A stretch of 15,243 nt of DNA from positions 1-15,243 of the forward strand of contig JAISIO010000049.1 of NCBI GenBank assembly GCA_031262005.1, in the 5' to 3' direction. Shown here piece after piece: positions 14,134 to 15,243 of this stretch (the stretch's first letter is position 1; every line of letters begins with the position of its first letter). The position numbers and the translations under genes were made by a program. A model generated the notes under the pieces. The model did no database searches, was not told the origin of the DNA, and saw nothing but the letters and a program-made list of their open reading frames with translations. The DNA comes from Bacteroidales bacterium (lineage in GTDB: Bacteria > Bacteroidota > Bacteroidia > Bacteroidales > UBA1715).

Positions 14134-14173
14134 ATGTTCCAAAAAATCAAAATTTTCTGATTTTTTGGAACAT
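14134..14173. repeat. Perfect 16-bp inverted repeat upstream of the helicase
   Basis: ATGTTCCAAAAAATCA (14134-14149) is exactly complementary to TGATTTTTTGGAACAT (14158-14173), loop of 8 nt. Neither strand continues into a T-tract, so it is not a typical intrinsic terminator. It could be an operator, a hairpin in the helicase mRNA leader or a short mobile-type repeat. Confidence 0.7.
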
Positions 14174-14225
14174 AAAAGTCAAAAAACTATGAAAAACACG
14201 ACAAACTACCACTTACAATAAAAAA

Positions 14226-14249
14226 ATGATAAAATACCCATACCCATGA
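14226..14249 (+). other. Seven-codon mini-ORF overlapping the helicase start (ATGA)
   Basis: ATG at 14226 opens the heptapeptide MIKYPYP, whose TGA stop (14247-14249) overlaps the helicase ATG (14246-14248). Such an ATGA overlap would allow translational coupling. The ORF is short enough to be chance. Confidence 0.2.
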
Positions 14250-15243
14250 AAACTAATCCCGAATTGCAATTAGCCCTTGATTTTATTCACTACACCAACA
14301 AGCACATTTTCCTAACAGGAAAAGCAGGTACCGGGAAAACCACTTTTTTACGCACATTGCAAGAAACGTTGCCCAAACGTATGGCGGTGGTTGCACCTAC
14401 GGGAGTAGCTGCAATTAATGCACGCGGTGTTACTATTCATTCGTTTTTTCAACTGCCTTTTGGACCAATTTTAGGCGACTTTAAACCCGATCAACAAAAA
14501 TTAAGCAAACAAAAAATCAATATCATAAAAAGCCTCGACTTGCTTGTGATTGACGAAATTAGTATGGTGCGTGCCGATGTGTTGGACGGAATTGATACTG
14601 TTTTGCGCCGTTTCAAGGACCGTTCAAAACCTTTCGGAGGACTACAATTGTTAATGATTGGCGATTTGCAACAACTCTCGCCTGTGGCAAAAGACCACGA
14701 ATGGGAATTGCTACGTCCACATTACGAAACAATTTATTTTTTCAGTAGTCATGCCTTGCGTGAAACTTCGTTTGTGGGAATTGAACTGTTAGAAGTATTT
14801 CGCCAACAGGATACTCATTTTATTTCGATTTTGAATAAAGTGCGTGAAAATTGCCTTGATAGCGAAACTCTCGCTGCGCTCAACAAACGCTATATCCCTA
14901 ATTTTCAACCGAAAGATGCGGACGGTTACATTACGCTTTGTACGCACAATGCTCAGGCGCAACGTATTAACGAAGGGAAATTGAACCTGCTGACAACCAA
15001 AGAGAAAACATTTAAGGCACGAGTGAACGGAATTTTTCCGGAATATTCGTATCCAACTGATTTTGAGTTGATTTTGAAAGAAGGCGCACAAGTAATGTTT
15101 GTGAAAAATGACCCTGCACCCGAGAAACGTTTTTACAATGGTAAAATAGGTAAAATAGTGGAAATCACCAAAGAGGAAATTTTTGTACAATGCCCCGATG
15201 AAGACGAACCGATTGCGGTTACGCCCTTGGTTTGGGAAAATGT
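14246..15243 (+). CDS. Pif1-like AAA/superfamily 1 helicase, C-terminus cut by window edge
   Basis: The frame stays open from the ATG at 14246 to the right edge (332 codons plus 2 nt). Helicase motifs in order: motif I/Walker A TGKAGTGKTT (24-33, Lys31), motif Ia APTGVAAINARGVTIHSFF (50-68), motif II/Walker B LLVIDEISM (99-107, Asp103-Glu104), motif III MIGDLQQLSPV (137-147), then the ELLEVFRQQD (~177-186) segment and CTHNAQAQRIN (~233-243). This is the Pif1/RecD-like SF1B pattern, 5'-to-3' unwinding in the family. Related Bacteroidota proteins are ~700-800 aa with extra C-terminal domains, which would lie beyond the edge. The start is supported by the conserved N-terminal motif spacing. A large antisense frame (14789-15190) inside it is a shadow. 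Confidence 0.9.
   Translation, partial: MKTNPELQLALDFIHYTNKHIFLTGKAGTGKTTFLRTLQETLPKRMAVVAPTGVAAINARGVTIHSFFQLPFGPILGDFKPDQQKLSKQKINIIKSLDLLVIDEISMVRADVLDGIDTVLRRFKDRSKPFGGLQLLMIGDLQQLSPVAKDHEWELLRPHYETIYFFSSHALRETSFVGIELLEVFRQQDTHFISILNKVRENCLDSETLAALNKRYIPNFQPKDADGYITLCTHNAQAQRINEGKLNLLTTKEKTFKARVNGIFPEYSYPTDFELILKEGAQVMFVKNDPAPEKRFYNGKIGKIVEITKEEIFVQCPDEDEPIAVTPLVWEN

Larger units (their letters stand above)
13871..14245. other. 375-bp intergenic region before the helicase
   Basis: Contains the 22-nt direct repeats with the terminator hairpin (13907-13959), a stretch that reads as a short coding fragment on the minus strand (14027-14128), a weak TAATTTTG -7-like box (14112-14119, plus strand), a perfect 16-bp palindrome (14134-14173) and two tiny ORFs (14189-14221 and 14226-14249) just before the helicase start. 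No complete gene is visible. Confidence 0.7.

Noticed and set aside
14789..15190. 133-codon frame on the minus strand
   Set aside because: Lies wholly inside the helicase gene, antisense; composition is that of a shadow and no family is recognisable.
1..15243. CRISPR array, prophage, insertion sequence, toxin-antitoxin or defence island
   Set aside because: No spaced direct-repeat array, transposase, integrase, or paired small toxin/antitoxin frames; repeats seen are two-copy or palindromic only.

Overview
The window looks like a chromosomal segment from a member of the Bacteroidota (Bacteroidetes). The base composition is AT-rich. One gene encodes a PorP/SprF-family type IX secretion protein and another a DUF4159 protein, both typical of this phylum. 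The upstream regions carry TTTG-N19-TAnnTTTG promoters, the phylum's housekeeping-sigma consensus, and start codons follow A-rich stretches rather than Shine-Dalgarno boxes. The genus cannot be fixed from the sequence alone. No phage, insertion sequence, CRISPR array, tRNA or rRNA was seen.

Layout. (1) 1-3136, minus strand: a small, very basic exported protein, then a 411-aa Omp85/BamA-like outer-membrane barrel, then xseA (exonuclease VII large subunit, cut by the left edge). (2) 3164-5350, minus strand: a compact operon of a glycogen-binding-like (CBM48/AMPK-beta type) small protein, thiM and thiE. It has a good promoter at 5317-5347 and is followed by a doubtful 84-codon ORF carrying a REP-like palindrome. 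ThiM phosphorylates hydroxyethylthiazole, and ThiE joins the product to HMP-PP to give thiamine phosphate. (3) 5453-5714, plus strand: a gene-free stretch that looks like a roughly 200-nt non-coding RNA gene, with its own promoter, a 5' hairpin, a strong terminator and an interleaved (pseudoknot-type) pair of inverted repeats. (4) 5715-9323, plus strand: a very large (1202 aa) multi-TM orphan sensor histidine kinase, whose probable promoter overlaps the terminator of the RNA. (5) 9385-11320, minus strand: a DUF4159 protein and a PorP/SprF protein, separated by a hairpin and degenerate ATCTGYG repeats. (6) 11606-13870, plus strand: an MTA/SAH-deaminase-like amidohydrolase and a family 2 glycosyltransferase, ending in a hairpin terminator. 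(7) 13871-14245: an intergenic region with direct repeats, a possible gene remnant and a perfect 16-bp palindrome. (8) 14246-15243, plus strand: a Pif1-like helicase cut by the right edge.

Most genes are recognisable housekeeping or envelope functions. The parts least explained by known families are the candidate structured RNA at 5489-5689, the CBM48-like gene that has no ATG (or GTG/TTG) start and a perfect 22-bp tandem duplication in its leader, and the palindrome with mini-ORFs in front of the helicase.
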